Made by a program: the position numbers and the translations under genes
Shown here: positions 9,558 to 18,402 of the stretch, piece by piece
How positions within the stretch are numbered: position 1 is the stretch's first letter
Layout of the letters: each line of letters starts with the position of its first letter
The notes under the pieces: generated by a model
What the model saw: only the letters and a program-made list of their open reading frames with translations
Databases searched by the model: none
Told to the model about the DNA's origin: nothing
Assembly: GCF_918698115.1 (NCBI RefSeq)
Contig: NZ_CAKKLV010000003.1
Location: 248,001-312,000, forward strand
DNA from: Peribacillus sp. Bi96
Lineage (GTDB): Bacteria; Bacillota; Bacilli; Bacillales; DSM-1321
Reading direction: 5' to 3'
DNA length: 64,000 nucleotides

Positions 9558-9612
9558 AAAAAAGCGAAGCCGTTTATAACACGAAATATTATAAAACGGC
9601 TTCGCTTTTTAT
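9558..9612 (-). terminator. Bidirectional terminator after the esterase homologue
   Basis: A near-perfect stem of about 17 bp (AAGCGAAGCCGTTT with AAACGGCTTCGCTT) has runs of A and T on both sides, so it can act on either strand. It starts six bases after the stop of the gene ending at 9618. Confidence 0.9.
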
Positions 9613-9617
9613 TTTTA

Positions 9618-10886
9618 CTACACAACAGGTGCTTTATCATGAACAAGCGGGTGAAGGGCTTGAGTCTCGTCAATGTAAACAAAAGCATCATATCTATCTG
9701 ACATTACAGAAGGTACATAGTTTCCATGTTGTTCATATTCAGGTCTGTATACAACCCCAATCGCCCGATGTCCAACCCTTTCTCTGAATAGTTGACGATT
9801 TTCATCGGTGAAAATGAGCATTTTATCATATGCTCCTGAAAGGTGCATAGCCTCCTCCCAACTTCCATTCATTGCCGGGGGTACTGTTTTTATTTCAAAA
9901 TTCATGCCCCATTCATCTGCCGAAATAACAGTTCCCCTATAGGTTCCAAATCCTATGATACATACATGTTCAGGTGGGTTTTGCTCACGAATTACCTGGC
10001 CGACGTTAATCATCCCGGCATCTCTCATATCAGTAGCGCTGGCATCGCCGACATGTGTATTATGTTCCCATACAATCGCCTTTCCTTCTGAACCGTAAAA
10101 ATCCATGATTGCATTAAGTGCATCCACCATATGCATATCTCGAATATTCCATGATCTATCGTCATGAACCACCATGGTCCTGTAATAATTTTCTGCATTA
10201 TACGCAACCAATGCATTCACTTGAAGGTTCAAATTCAATTCTTCGTGATGGGGATATTTTTCTTTTTTTTGCTGAATCGTTGTCAGTAATTCGGCAACTT
10301 CCTTTATACAATCTTCCGAAAAAATGCCTGCGGAAACTGCATACTCCTCATTATTCCGATTGAATGGCTCAAAACATGTGAACGCCTGTCTGGCAGCTTC
10401 AAGGTCAGGTGAATCAATTTCTTTTAAGTAATGGATAACTTCATCCATGGATTCCCAAAGACTATAGATATCTATCCCATAAAATCCAACCTTTGTTTGA
10501 TTTTGACCAGACTCATTGTATTCTTTCATCCATTCAATCAGGTCGATCATTTCCTCGTTTGCCCACATCCAGGTCGGCCAACGGTTAAAACTTTTGAGAA
10601 CATCCTGTGCGGATTTAGTTACTAGGTCATACCCTTTAACATATCTATTAATAGCCTGGCATGCGGGCCAGTCGCCTTCAACGGCAACAAAGGTGAACCC
10701 TTTTTCTTTAATCAGTTTTTTTGTCATTTCAACTCGTGCCGTGTAAAACTCGGATGTTCCATGTGATGCCTCTCCCAACAGTACAAATTTTGAATTTTCA
10801 ACTTGCTGAACGAGCTTATCCCAATCAGCTTCACTTGTAAGAGGTACTGAATGCTCGATTATTGACTGAACCAGATTATGCTGCAC
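9618..10886 (-). CDS. Erythromycin esterase family protein
   Basis: The 422-residue product has the erythromycin esterase (EreA/EreB) superfamily signature LGEASHGTSEFY near the N-terminus and VAVEGDWPACQAINRYVKG after it. The conserved His and Glu residues of the family active site lie in these blocks, with a further WEHNTHVGDA block near residue 280. EreA/EreB hydrolyse the macrolactone of 14-membered macrolides, but chromosomal Bacillus homologues of this branch include members without that activity. The start is the GTG at 10886, set by AGGAGG six bases upstream; a longer frame reaches back to 10919 but would overlap the next gene. Confidence 0.82.
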   Translation of the reverse strand: MQHNLVQSIIEHSVPLTSEADWDKLVQQVENSKFVLLGEASHGTSEFYTARVEMTKKLIKEKGFTFVAVEGDWPACQAINRYVKGYDLVTKSAQDVLKSFNRWPTWMWANEEMIDLIEWMKEYNESGQNQTKVGFYGIDIYSLWESMDEVIHYLKEIDSPDLEAARQAFTCFEPFNRNNEEYAVSAGIFSEDCIKEVAELLTTIQQKKEKYPHHEELNLNLQVNALVAYNAENYYRTMVVHDDRSWNIRDMHMVDALNAIMDFYGSEGKAIVWEHNTHVGDASATDMRDAGMINVGQVIREQNPPEHVCIIGFGTYRGTVISADEWGMNFEIKTVPPAMNGSWEEAMHLSGAYDKMLIFTDENRQLFRERVGHRAIGVVYRPEYEQHGNYVPSVMSDRYDAFVYIDETQALHPLVHDKAPVV

Positions 10887-10915
10887 TGTTTTTCCTCCTA
10901 TTCTTCTTACGACCA

Positions 10916-11299
10916 TCATCGTTTGTACTCAGCATTATAAGAATTTGAACCTACGTGTACTGAAAGTAGTGTATTAGCGTATCCCACCAGTCGATTTACA
11001 AGTTCATCACAGATGGAGTAAAGCAGCTGGAAATTTTCTTCCTTAAATAGAGCTTGATCATCCATAATGACCGTTGTGTTAATAAACATATCTTTGTTTC
11101 CATATAGATTGTAGTGAGCAATAGCCTTTCCAGCAGCGCCTTCAGTAATTGGATCCTTAAAGCCTGGAATAAAAACAAAAGTAGCAGACCTGAAGTTTTT
11201 TGTGAAAGACATTCCCTTGTTTACAGTCTGTATCTTTTCTACATCTTCCGGAGTTATATCCTTGATCTTATTCAATTCCACAGCCACCCTTAACACCAT
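10916..11299 (-). CDS. Hypothetical protein
   Basis: This 127-residue protein is not one I recognise. It is soluble and mixed alpha/beta, with a central FVFIPGFKDPITEGAAGKA stretch. It ends 29 bases before the esterase start and may be co-transcribed with it. No strong ribosome binding site precedes the ATG at 11299; a GTG about 21 bases inside, next to AAGGGTGG, is an alternative start. Confidence 0.55.
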   Translation of the reverse strand: MVLRVAVELNKIKDITPEDVEKIQTVNKGMSFTKNFRSATFVFIPGFKDPITEGAAGKAIAHYNLYGNKDMFINTTVIMDDQALFKEENFQLLYSICDELVNRLVGYANTLLSVHVGSNSYNAEYKR

Positions 11300-11920
11300 T
11301 GTTAATAATCTTCATTTATAGATTTTCCTTAAGCGACCAATCCTATAAATATTAATATGAAAAAGGACTTTCCCCGGAAAAAGTAAACCTGATCCGCGAT
11401 TCGCCTGGATTGGCCTCAGGTGGACCAACATTAATTTGTTCCCGTAGGTTCTCATTTTACGATCGATTGTTAATCAAAAAGTGGAGACCAGTATTCAACT
11501 TATACGTTATGAGACATAAAGCATAATTACACAAGTTGAACTTTTAATAAGCGCTAATACGCCTGGAATACTTTTCATCTAAAAAGTATAGTTTGGGTAT
11601 CAAAAGAGAGAAGATAATTACCAGATTAGGTGGACTGGTCTGGAGTGAGGAGTGCCCATGGAAAAGATGAATCGGGGAATTTTCAATGTGCTGTCGGCCC
11701 AACGGCATTACGCAGTGGCTGATAATCAACTCATAATAAGCTGACCGGAAAGTGGGACTTGAAGAAGGCTTTCACTACAGGTGGCATGCCAACAAGCCGA
11801 TCATACTTCACGTCTCCAAATAAAGAATGTAGATAATGGGGTTTTTATTGAATTACTTGACTTGTGTTTTTAATCAGTTCAAGTTCCTCCATCATCCATC
11901 TATAAATACTTTAGAACCGA
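11300..11920. other. Long intergenic region with possible decayed sequence
   Basis: No open frame here has a good ribosome binding site. A plus-strand stretch at 11740-11823 (ending FHYRWHANKPIILHVSK) reads like a protein tail but is cut off by stops upstream. An imperfect inverted repeat spans about 11493-11547 (TTCAACTT/AAGTTGAA arms). Confidence 0.35.
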
Positions 11921-11955
11921 AAAGACCTAAGCCTCCATATAGGAGGCCTAGGTCA
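11920..11955 (-). terminator. Terminator of the GntR gene
   Basis: GACCTA and GCCTCC pair with GGAGGC and TAGGTC across one mismatch, followed on the minus strand by TTTTCGGTT. It lies 24 bases after the gene's stop. Confidence 0.75.
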
Positions 11956-11978
11956 CTTTATGCGTCGGAAAAGCAAAA

Positions 11979-12689
11979 TCAATTGTTCTTTCTCGACATT
12001 TTCATAGCAAAAGAATACATGTCAGATCGGAATAAACCTTTATAGTACTCTACCAAATTTCCCTCGGAATCAAAAATCATACGTTCCGTAATCAGTAAGC
12101 ACATCGTTTCGTTCACGCCTAAATGCTCTGCATCTTCTTTTGTTGGAAATCCACAGGTAATGATCTGTTCCGCTTCACAAAAGTTAATGTTTAAATCTCC
12201 TTCGAGTGCATCATACAATACTGTGGTACTTAAATCGAATTGGGTCAATTTTTTTCCTAGTTCCAAAGAATAATAATGCAATTCAATGGCTATGGGGACA
12301 TCCCCCTGTAAGCGCAACCTTTTGATATGGTACGATTCATCCTCAAACCCATTTGCATCAGCTATATTTTCAGGTGTCAATACACGTCCATGATCAAGTA
12401 ATTTAATTCCCATGCTTTTTGTAGTTTCAGTGAAACTTATCATCTTAAGCCATTCCTGTACAGGTTTAAGGGATACGAACGTTCCCTTGCCATGCCTTTT
12501 TTCCAATATTCCCTCACGAACCAGGATGGAAACGGCTTCCCGTACAGTGCTCCTGCTGACAGAATACATATCCATGAGTTCCCTTTCACTCGGGATTTTG
12601 TCCTTATAATACCCTTCTAAAATCTGATTTTCCAATATAGTTTTTAATTGAGCATGTAAAGGGAGTGGATTATTAAAGTCTAACTCCAT
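11979..12689 (-). CDS. GntR family regulator, HutC/UTRA type
   Basis: A 236-residue protein: N-terminal winged helix (residues 1-70; IPSERELMDMYSVSRSTVRE is the GntR helix-turn-helix) and a C-terminal UTRA ligand-binding domain (about 85-230). The start at 12689 is fixed by GGAGG seven bases upstream; the open frame extends further but without a ribosome binding site. It sits downstream of the taurine operon, behind that operon's terminator. It is the nearest candidate to bind the shared operator upstream of xsc and the permease (inference). Confidence 0.9.
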   Translation of the reverse strand: MELDFNNPLPLHAQLKTILENQILEGYYKDKIPSERELMDMYSVSRSTVREAVSILVREGILEKRHGKGTFVSLKPVQEWLKMISFTETTKSMGIKLLDHGRVLTPENIADANGFEDESYHIKRLRLQGDVPIAIELHYYSLELGKKLTQFDLSTTVLYDALEGDLNINFCEAEQIITCGFPTKEDAEHLGVNETMCLLITERMIFDSEGNLVEYYKGLFRSDMYSFAMKMSRKNN

Positions 12690-12853
12690 AAAATTTCCTC
12701 CAAACAGATAAAGACATTGTAATGTTCGTATCAGTTCTTTTATTGTAAACCAAATAGTTATAATATTCAAACATACCAACATTCACATTCCCATACCATC
12801 TTTTCAAATACAACTCGTGTTCAGGTGTGAATACCGTTTTATTTGTATGTAGT

Positions 12854-12885
12854 CAAAAGCCCTGAATAGTATCGCCTATTCAGGG
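12854..12885 (-). terminator. Terminator of the xsc-tpa-deacetylase-YeiH operon
   Basis: CCCTGAATAG and CTATTCAGGG form a perfect 10-bp stem with a six-base loop, followed on the minus strand by CTTTTG. It lies 56 bases after the YeiH stop. Confidence 0.85.
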
Positions 12886-12940
12886 AAGGATCTTTATCCG
12901 GTATCAAGTGGGACAATAATGGAAAGCTTCCATACATAAA

Positions 12941-14002
12941 TTAAACGATAAAGTACGATATGATGGAAAGAAGCAAAGAAGTTATGGTCATGGCTATAAG
13001 GGGACGCATGGCTTTTGTGCGAAGTGCCTGCAGGCTTACATTCAGTCCTAGACCGATCATGGCCATTGTCAAAACAAATGTAGTCGTTTTAGAAATACCA
13101 TCCATTACGGCTGGTGACACTGTTATATAGGTTCCAAACACATAGCTTCCGATTAAACTCATGATAATAAAACCAACGAGGAACCATGGAAAATCAATTT
13201 TTGCATCAAGGCCTGTTTTTTCCTTTGTGCGCTTTTTCATCCAATACATAAAAATGAAACATAAAGGGATAAGTAAAAAAACACGGCCCAATTTTGCAAG
13301 GAGTGCAATCGCTAGCGCATCTTCACCTGCCGGAGCCCCTGCCAATGCAACATGGGCGATTTCATGAAGACTGATCCCTGACCATATACCATAATCCAAA
13401 TTCGATAGCGGAATAATCGGACGTATTAGGGTGTATATAATGGAAAAAAGTGTTCCCATTAAAGCGATTATCCCGACGCCTATGGCTGTATCTTCTTCCT
13501 TAGCTTTCACGATTGGAGAAATTGCGGCGATGGCTGCTGCTCCGCATACCCCTGTTCCTACCGCAAGTAGAAGGGAAATGGATGTATCTGCCTTTAACCA
13601 CTTTGCAATCAAGACCATTACGATTATGGCAAATGTTACTGTCCCTATGTCACGGACCAACAATGGCAAACCCTGATTGAAAATCACATCGATATTTAAT
13701 TTCAACCCGTATAAAATAATGGCAAAACGCAATAGTTTTTTAGCGGAAAATTCAATTCCAGTCCGGAATTTTTCTGGATATCCCGCAATTTGACGATAAA
13801 TAACGGCAATGATAATCGAGCACGCAAGAGGACCAATTCGATTGAATCCTGAAATTTCAGATAGCCCCAAACCTAAAAGGGCAATAAAAAAAGTGAAGGC
13901 GATACCACTCAACCACAAAAGCTTGCTATTTTGAAGCGGTGATTTCGATTTTTTCCGCTCCTCTATGGCTTCTTCCAGTGGCTCATATTTTTCTAATTCC
14001 AT
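12941..14002 (-). CDS. YeiH family (UPF0324) putative anion/sulfate exporter
   Basis: A 353-residue integral membrane protein with about ten hydrophobic helices and the family blocks SISLLLAVGTGVCGAAAIAA and ISLHEIAHVALAG. Family members are annotated as putative sulfate exporters; YeiH homologues recur next to C2-sulfonate degradation genes, where they are thought to expel sulfite/sulfate. The ATG at 14002 follows GGGGGAAGGA; an upstream in-frame ATG at 14023 lacks a better site. It is the last gene of the taurine operon, 53 bases after the deacetylase. Confidence 0.85.
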   Translation of the reverse strand: MELEKYEPLEEAIEERKKSKSPLQNSKLLWLSGIAFTFFIALLGLGLSEISGFNRIGPLACSIIIAVIYRQIAGYPEKFRTGIEFSAKKLLRFAIILYGLKLNIDVIFNQGLPLLVRDIGTVTFAIIVMVLIAKWLKADTSISLLLAVGTGVCGAAAIAAISPIVKAKEEDTAIGVGIIALMGTLFSIIYTLIRPIIPLSNLDYGIWSGISLHEIAHVALAGAPAGEDALAIALLAKLGRVFLLIPLCFIFMYWMKKRTKEKTGLDAKIDFPWFLVGFIIMSLIGSYVFGTYITVSPAVMDGISKTTTFVLTMAMIGLGLNVSLQALRTKAMRPLIAMTITSLLLSIISYFIV

Positions 14003-14055
14003 ACATTCCTTCCCCCTTTCCATATACTAAAGACTTTTAACAGCTAATAAATGGT

Positions 14056-14805
14056 TCATCCCATCCTTTCAATCGTTTGAAAAAGATCAGTTTCTTCTAT
14101 ATTAGTAGGAGAATATCCTTTGATGAAATATTCGAATTTCTTTAAAAAAGGCAAGCTCGGATTTTGGTTCCCCCACAATTCCGGAACGGCTAAAGTCTGG
14201 GAACGATGGGACCTTAAGGCACAGATCTTTTTCTGTAAAGTTCCTGTTATATTCACTCTTGTGATACTACTCTGCCCGTTTTCATTTAGCCATTCCTCAT
14301 AATAAGCATGCCAAAGGACAAAGTACAGACTATGAATCTTATAAGCGGGAAAAACGGGATCTGGATAAAAATCGGGATCACCGGATTTTAGAAAAGCAAA
14401 TTCGGCAGCACGGCCAATCGCACAATGGTCGGGGTGTCCCCCATATTTCTCATGGAACGTTACGAGTGCATCCGGTTGAACTTCACGAATCACCTTTATG
14501 ATTCTCTCCGTCAATAAATCGATGGATTCAAATTCAATCGTTCTATCCCTTACATGTAAAAATCGCAGGTCTTTGATCCCTAATTCTTCACAAGCGCTTT
14601 TTAACTCCCTTACCCTAAGTCCAGGTAATGCCTCCCTTGTTGTAAAAATAGGATTTCCCATGCGCCTGCCCATTTCGCCTTTTGTCGCACATAGTAAAGT
14701 TACTTGAACACCCCGCTCTGACATTTTGGCAATGGTTCCGCCACACAGAAAAGATTCATCATCAGGATGTGCAAGTACCACCAATAACCTGCGTTGTGTT
14801 TGCAT
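14056..14805 (-). CDS. PIG-L/LmbE family deacetylase (BshB2-like)
   Basis: The 249-residue product has the zinc-binding AHPDDE motif at 12-17 and the second HPDH motif (GGHPDHCAIG). The order and spacing agree with BshB2/YojG, the backup bacillithiol deacetylase that hydrolyses N-acetylglucosaminyl-malate and removes S-conjugates. AGGAGG precedes the ATG. Here it is embedded between tpa and the YeiH gene, in an operon otherwise devoted to taurine, so an N-acyl sulfonate such as N-acetyltaurine is a reasonable alternative substrate; that is speculation from position. Confidence 0.85.
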   Translation of the reverse strand: MQTQRRLLVVLAHPDDESFLCGGTIAKMSERGVQVTLLCATKGEMGRRMGNPIFTTREALPGLRVRELKSACEELGIKDLRFLHVRDRTIEFESIDLLTERIIKVIREVQPDALVTFHEKYGGHPDHCAIGRAAEFAFLKSGDPDFYPDPVFPAYKIHSLYFVLWHAYYEEWLNENGQSSITRVNITGTLQKKICALRSHRSQTLAVPELWGNQNPSLPFLKKFEYFIKGYSPTNIEETDLFQTIERMG

Positions 14806-14831
14806 AGTTCCTCCTACTTCGTATTGTCCAG

Positions 14832-14897
14832 TTATCCCACACGGTTAGACCCAACATAAAAAATGGACATGGATGTCAATACAGTCAGACATATCAT
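14832..14897 (-). other. Possible 21-codon hydrophobic peptide in the tpa-deacetylase gap
   Basis: The ATG at 14897, nine bases after AAGG, opens a 21-residue hydrophobic frame (CLTVLTSMSIFYVG core). The same frame is open back to the tpa stop codon, giving about 40 sense codons after TAA. This may be a decayed gene, a small membrane peptide, or chance. Confidence 0.25.
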
Positions 14898-14954
14898 GCC
14901 CATCATCCTTAATCGGTTATGATATGACTCTAAAGGCCAATCACCTTTTATCGG

Positions 14955-16313
14955 TTAGCATAATTCATATAAAACGGATTTTACTGTTTCAATGACAAAA
15001 TCTAAATCTTCATTTGTTGAAGATAAAGGCGGTGCAATGATCAATACATTCCCATATCCAGGAACTGTATCACCGTTACGGCCGATGATAAGCCCTTTAG
15101 CCTTACATGACCCTATTACTTTTCCCATGAACTCATCGGAAACGGGCGTTTTTGATTTTTTATCTTCCACTAATTCAATTCCATATAAGAATCCAACCCC
15201 GCGTACCTCCCCGACTTTATCAAGGGCCGTCAATTCAAAGAGCTCACTTAGTTTAGTTTCACTTAGTTCAGCTACTCTTTGAACAATTTTTTCTTTTTCG
15301 ATGATTTCAATATTCTTAAGAGCTACTGCACATGATGCAGGATGGCCTCCATATGTTGACACATGCCTAAAGTGATTTAATTTACCATCACCTTTGAATT
15401 TCTCATAAATCCTTGAGTTCACCGCTGTTGCCCCAAGTGGAAGATATCCACTGGTCAAACCCTTTGCCATCGTTACAATATCCGGCTGAACCCCATCTGA
15501 ATGCATAAACCCAAACATTTTTCCAGTTCTTCCAAAACCTGAAACCACTTCATCCACAATTAAAAGAACATCATGCTTCTTACAGATTTCAGCAACTTTT
15601 GTTAAGTATTCTTTTGAAGGAATAAGGACCCCTCCACCAGAGATGAATGGTTCAAGAATAACACCAGCTACCGTTTCGGATCCTTCAAAGTTAATAACCT
15701 GATCGATATAATCAGCTGCAAGAAGATCAGAGTTTTCAACGTTTTCCCCAAACGAGCTACGATAACTGTAAGGCGGCGGCACATGGAGGAATCCTGGAAC
15801 CCCTGGGTCATATTTCACTCTCCGATTCGCTTGTGCCGTTGCGCTTAATGAGCCAAACGTATTACCATGATAAGCTCGATACCTAGAGATGAATTTATAT
15901 TTCCCAGGGTTTCCATTTTGAGAATGATATTGCCGAGCGATCTTGAATGCGGTCTCATTCGCCTCGGATCCGCTGTTCGTAAAAAAAGTTGTATAGGAAC
16001 CCTTTAAGTGTTCACTTATTTTTGCCGATAATTCGATGGCCGGCTTATGGCTTAACGTTAAAGGGAAATAAGATAAGTTAATCATTTGTTCATAGGCTGC
16101 CTGGGCGATTTCTTTCCGTCCGTGGCCCAGGTTCAAGCACCATAATCCGGAAACTCCATCTAAATATTTATCTCCTTTAGTATCCGTGAACCATGAGCCG
16201 GTTCCTTCCGTAGCCATCATGGGAGCATCCTTTTCATTATAGCGATGCATCGCATGCCATAAATGATCTTTATCCATTTGAACAAGGTCTTTCGTTTCAG
16301 TTTCCAACTTCAC
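14955..16313 (-). CDS. tpa: Taurine-pyruvate aminotransferase (class III)
   Basis: A 452-residue class III, fold type I PLP aminotransferase. DEVVSGFGRTGKMFG and VTMAKGLTSGYLPLGA carry the PLP Asp and Schiff-base Lys. Placement directly after xsc identifies it as taurine-pyruvate aminotransferase (taurine + pyruvate to sulfoacetaldehyde + alanine). The GTG at 16313 has AAGGGGG eight bases upstream; an earlier ATG at 16346 does not. A related class III enzyme could also act on 2-aminoethylphosphonate, which matters because phnX is nearby and phnW is not. Confidence 0.85.
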   Translation of the reverse strand: MKLETETKDLVQMDKDHLWHAMHRYNEKDAPMMATEGTGSWFTDTKGDKYLDGVSGLWCLNLGHGRKEIAQAAYEQMINLSYFPLTLSHKPAIELSAKISEHLKGSYTTFFTNSGSEANETAFKIARQYHSQNGNPGKYKFISRYRAYHGNTFGSLSATAQANRRVKYDPGVPGFLHVPPPYSYRSSFGENVENSDLLAADYIDQVINFEGSETVAGVILEPFISGGGVLIPSKEYLTKVAEICKKHDVLLIVDEVVSGFGRTGKMFGFMHSDGVQPDIVTMAKGLTSGYLPLGATAVNSRIYEKFKGDGKLNHFRHVSTYGGHPASCAVALKNIEIIEKEKIVQRVAELSETKLSELFELTALDKVGEVRGVGFLYGIELVEDKKSKTPVSDEFMGKVIGSCKAKGLIIGRNGDTVPGYGNVLIIAPPLSSTNEDLDFVIETVKSVLYELC

Positions 16314-16407
16314 AATTGAAACCCCCTTATTATTCATTGAACGCAATTTAGTTACGTTCCCATGCAGTAACAGACTCTTAATAAATTAGAACCAGGTGGT
16401 GAATGGT

Positions 16408-16438
16408 GCGATGACTAACATCATCATAAAGTCATCGC
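16408..16438 (-). other. Stem-loop between xsc and tpa
   Basis: GCGATGAC pairs perfectly with GTCATCGC around a 15-base loop in the 151-base xsc-tpa gap. There is no T run on either side, so it looks more like an mRNA processing or stability element than a terminator. Confidence 0.45.
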
Positions 16439-16464
16439 GCCACCGTTACACTCTTTTCACACCA

Positions 16465-18228
16465 TCATTTATCCCAGTTTTTATGATCTAAATGAGAATA
16501 TTTTTCTAATAATCTAGTAGGCATTTTTAATGCATCTTTTCTAAATGGAGGAGCTAACTGTGTTCCATCCACTTGTATATCAATGACAGTCGGTTTGTTA
16601 GATTTTATTGCTTTTTCTATGACAGACCCTAATTCCTCCGGTTTTTCCACTCTAATACCAACTGCACCCATGGATCGTGCAACTTCTGCAAAATCAGGAT
16701 TTTGGATATCCGCCCCTACAAAACGGTTATTATAGAAATCGACTTGGTTCTTTTTCTCTGCGCACCAGGCATTATTATTGAAGACGCACGCGATGACAGG
16801 AATGTTTTCTTCAACGGCCGTACTCACTTCATGTAAGCTCATCCCCCATGCCCCATCTCCAACAATGGCTAAAACAGGCGTATTCGGCTCAGCTAACTTG
16901 GCACCTAGTGCGGATGGGTAAGCAAATCCTGTGTTCCCGAATGTAAGCGCAGCGATATGTCTTCTGCTCTGATTGAATTTCAAGTAAGCGTTTGCAGTTG
17001 ACGAAACATTACCGATATCTGTAGTGACGATGGCATTTTCAGGCAACACCTTAGTCAATTCCAAAAGGGCCCGACGCGGATTGATCGGTGTTCCATCGAT
17101 CATCGCGAGTTTCACCAATTCTTCTTCCCATTTTTGTTTTTCATTCGTTACTTCGACTATCCGATTTTTTTCTTGTTTTACGTTAGGTTTATTAGCCTTC
17201 AACCGTTTCAAAATTTCACGACTCGCTTCACGGGCATCTCCGATGATTCCAACTTCCACAGGATGTGTCCTGGCAATTTGCCTTGGGTTAATATCTATTT
17301 GGATGATTTGCGCATCTTTAGGGAAATAATCAATGTCATAGCATGGTAACGTTCCAAATACTGATAATCTTGTACCGACCGCCAATATGACGTCCGCTTT
17401 CTTAAGTGTATTCATGGCCGCCTTTGAACCCATGTAACCGATTGGGCCGACTGATAATGGATGATCAGCAGGAAAAGCATCATTATGCATATAGGAGACA
17501 GCTACCGGAGCTGTTAAATATTCTGCAATATTCTTAATTTCCTCAATGCCATCTGAATCAACCGTACCCCTGCCGGAAATAATCACAGGATACTCAGCCT
17601 CAGCCAAAATTTCTGCCGCTCTATCCAAGGATGCAGAAGATCCGCAACCTCTTTCATCTACTCGATATTGATGTGGTTGAAGTATTTGATCTTCCACTTC
17701 ACCATAGAAGTAATCACGGGGGATATCGAATAAAACTGGTCCCCTCTCGGCATAGGCAATCCGAAATGCTGTCCTAAGGCAATCAGCGACCCGGCCTGGG
17801 TGTGTCACTCTAACCGTTTCTTTCGTGATGGCCTTGAAGATGGAAACTTGATCACATTCCTGAAAACCATCCCATCCAACCGTTGGTGTACCAGCTGAAG
17901 GAGAGATGACCACCATAGGAGTATGAGCTTGATTGGCCGCTGCAACAGAGGTGACCATATTGGTCATTCCAGGTCCGTTTTGCCCGATGACAACCCCGGC
18001 AACACCTGAGACACGACAATAGGCATCTTCCATATGTGCTGCACTTTGTTCATGGCGGACACCGATAAAACGGATGTCTGCAGTTGGCAATAAATCAAGC
18101 ATATCCATGAAGGCAGATCCCAGAATTCCCGAGATATGTTTAACTCCCTCTGCCACTAACGTCTCAACGATGGCTTCACTTGGTGTCATTTTAACTTTCG
18201 TTCCTCTTACCGTTTTTGTTTCGACCAT
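16465..18228 (-). CDS. xsc: Sulfoacetaldehyde acetyltransferase
   Basis: The 587-residue product is a ThDP enzyme of the Xsc family: N-terminal pyrimidine domain with the catalytic Glu ([13 protein letters not shown]), central domain, and C-terminal ThDP motif ([14 protein letters not shown] to NNNAW). Length matches Xsc (about 590). It converts sulfoacetaldehyde plus phosphate to acetyl phosphate and sulfite in the cytoplasm. AAGGAG precedes the ATG by eight bases. It has its own promoter at 18298-18326 with an operator just downstream, so it heads the xsc-tpa-deacetylase-YeiH transcript. Confidence 0.93.
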   Translation of the reverse strand: MVETKTVRGTKVKMTPSEAIVETLVAEGVKHISGILGSAFMDMLDLLPTADIRFIGVRHEQSAAHMEDAYCRVSGVAGVVIGQNGPGMTNMVTSVAAANQAHTPMVVISPSAGTPTVGWDGFQECDQVSIFKAITKETVRVTHPGRVADCLRTAFRIAYAERGPVLFDIPRDYFYGEVEDQILQPHQYRVDERGCGSSASLDRAAEILAEAEYPVIISGRGTVDSDGIEEIKNIAEYLTAPVAVSYMHNDAFPADHPLSVGPIGYMGSKAAMNTLKKADVILAVGTRLSVFGTLPCYDIDYFPKDAQIIQIDINPRQIARTHPVEVGIIGDAREASREILKRLKANKPNVKQEKNRIVEVTNEKQKWEEELVKLAMIDGTPINPRRALLELTKVLPENAIVTTDIGNVSSTANAYLKFNQSRRHIAALTFGNTGFAYPSALGAKLAEPNTPVLAIVGDGAWGMSLHEVSTAVEENIPVIACVFNNNAWCAEKKNQVDFYNNRFVGADIQNPDFAEVARSMGAVGIRVEKPEELGSVIEKAIKSNKPTVIDIQVDGTQLAPPFRKDALKMPTRLLEKYSHLDHKNWDK

Positions 18229-18263
18229 AGCACATTCTCCTTAATTATGTTTATTTCTGATAA

Positions 18264-18285
18264 TGACGTTGCGACGTCCGTACCA
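18264..18285 (-). promoter_or_regulatory. Operator of xsc (shared with the permease)
   Basis: Minus strand reads TGGTAC, two bases, then the palindrome ACGT-N4-ACGT (GACGT-CGCA-ACGTC). It starts twelve bases after the -10 box. The same TGGTAC plus ACGT-N4-ACGT block is found at the same distance from the -10 box upstream of the permease at 21639-21658. Confidence 0.75.
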
Positions 18286-18297
18286 GTTATAAGATGT

Positions 18298-18326
18298 ATA
18301 ATACTACCATTAGATCAAACAGTCAA
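18298..18326 (-). promoter_or_regulatory. xsc promoter
   Basis: TTGACT (18321-18326) and TATTAT (18298-18303) with a 17-base spacer on the minus strand. The predicted leader to the xsc start is about 65 bases and contains the operator. Confidence 0.8.
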
Positions 18327-18402
18327 TGAATAAAATGAATATTTTGAATTTTTTTATCACTTAATGGAGACAGGCATCATTATTACATGAACAAACGTCT
18401 AA

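Noticed and set aside
11544-11729. 61-codon minus-strand gene
   Set aside because: No ribosome binding site, no family resemblance, and stops in the plausible extension frames.
16408-16438. Rho-independent terminator between xsc and tpa
   Set aside because: The stem is good but there is no T run on either strand.
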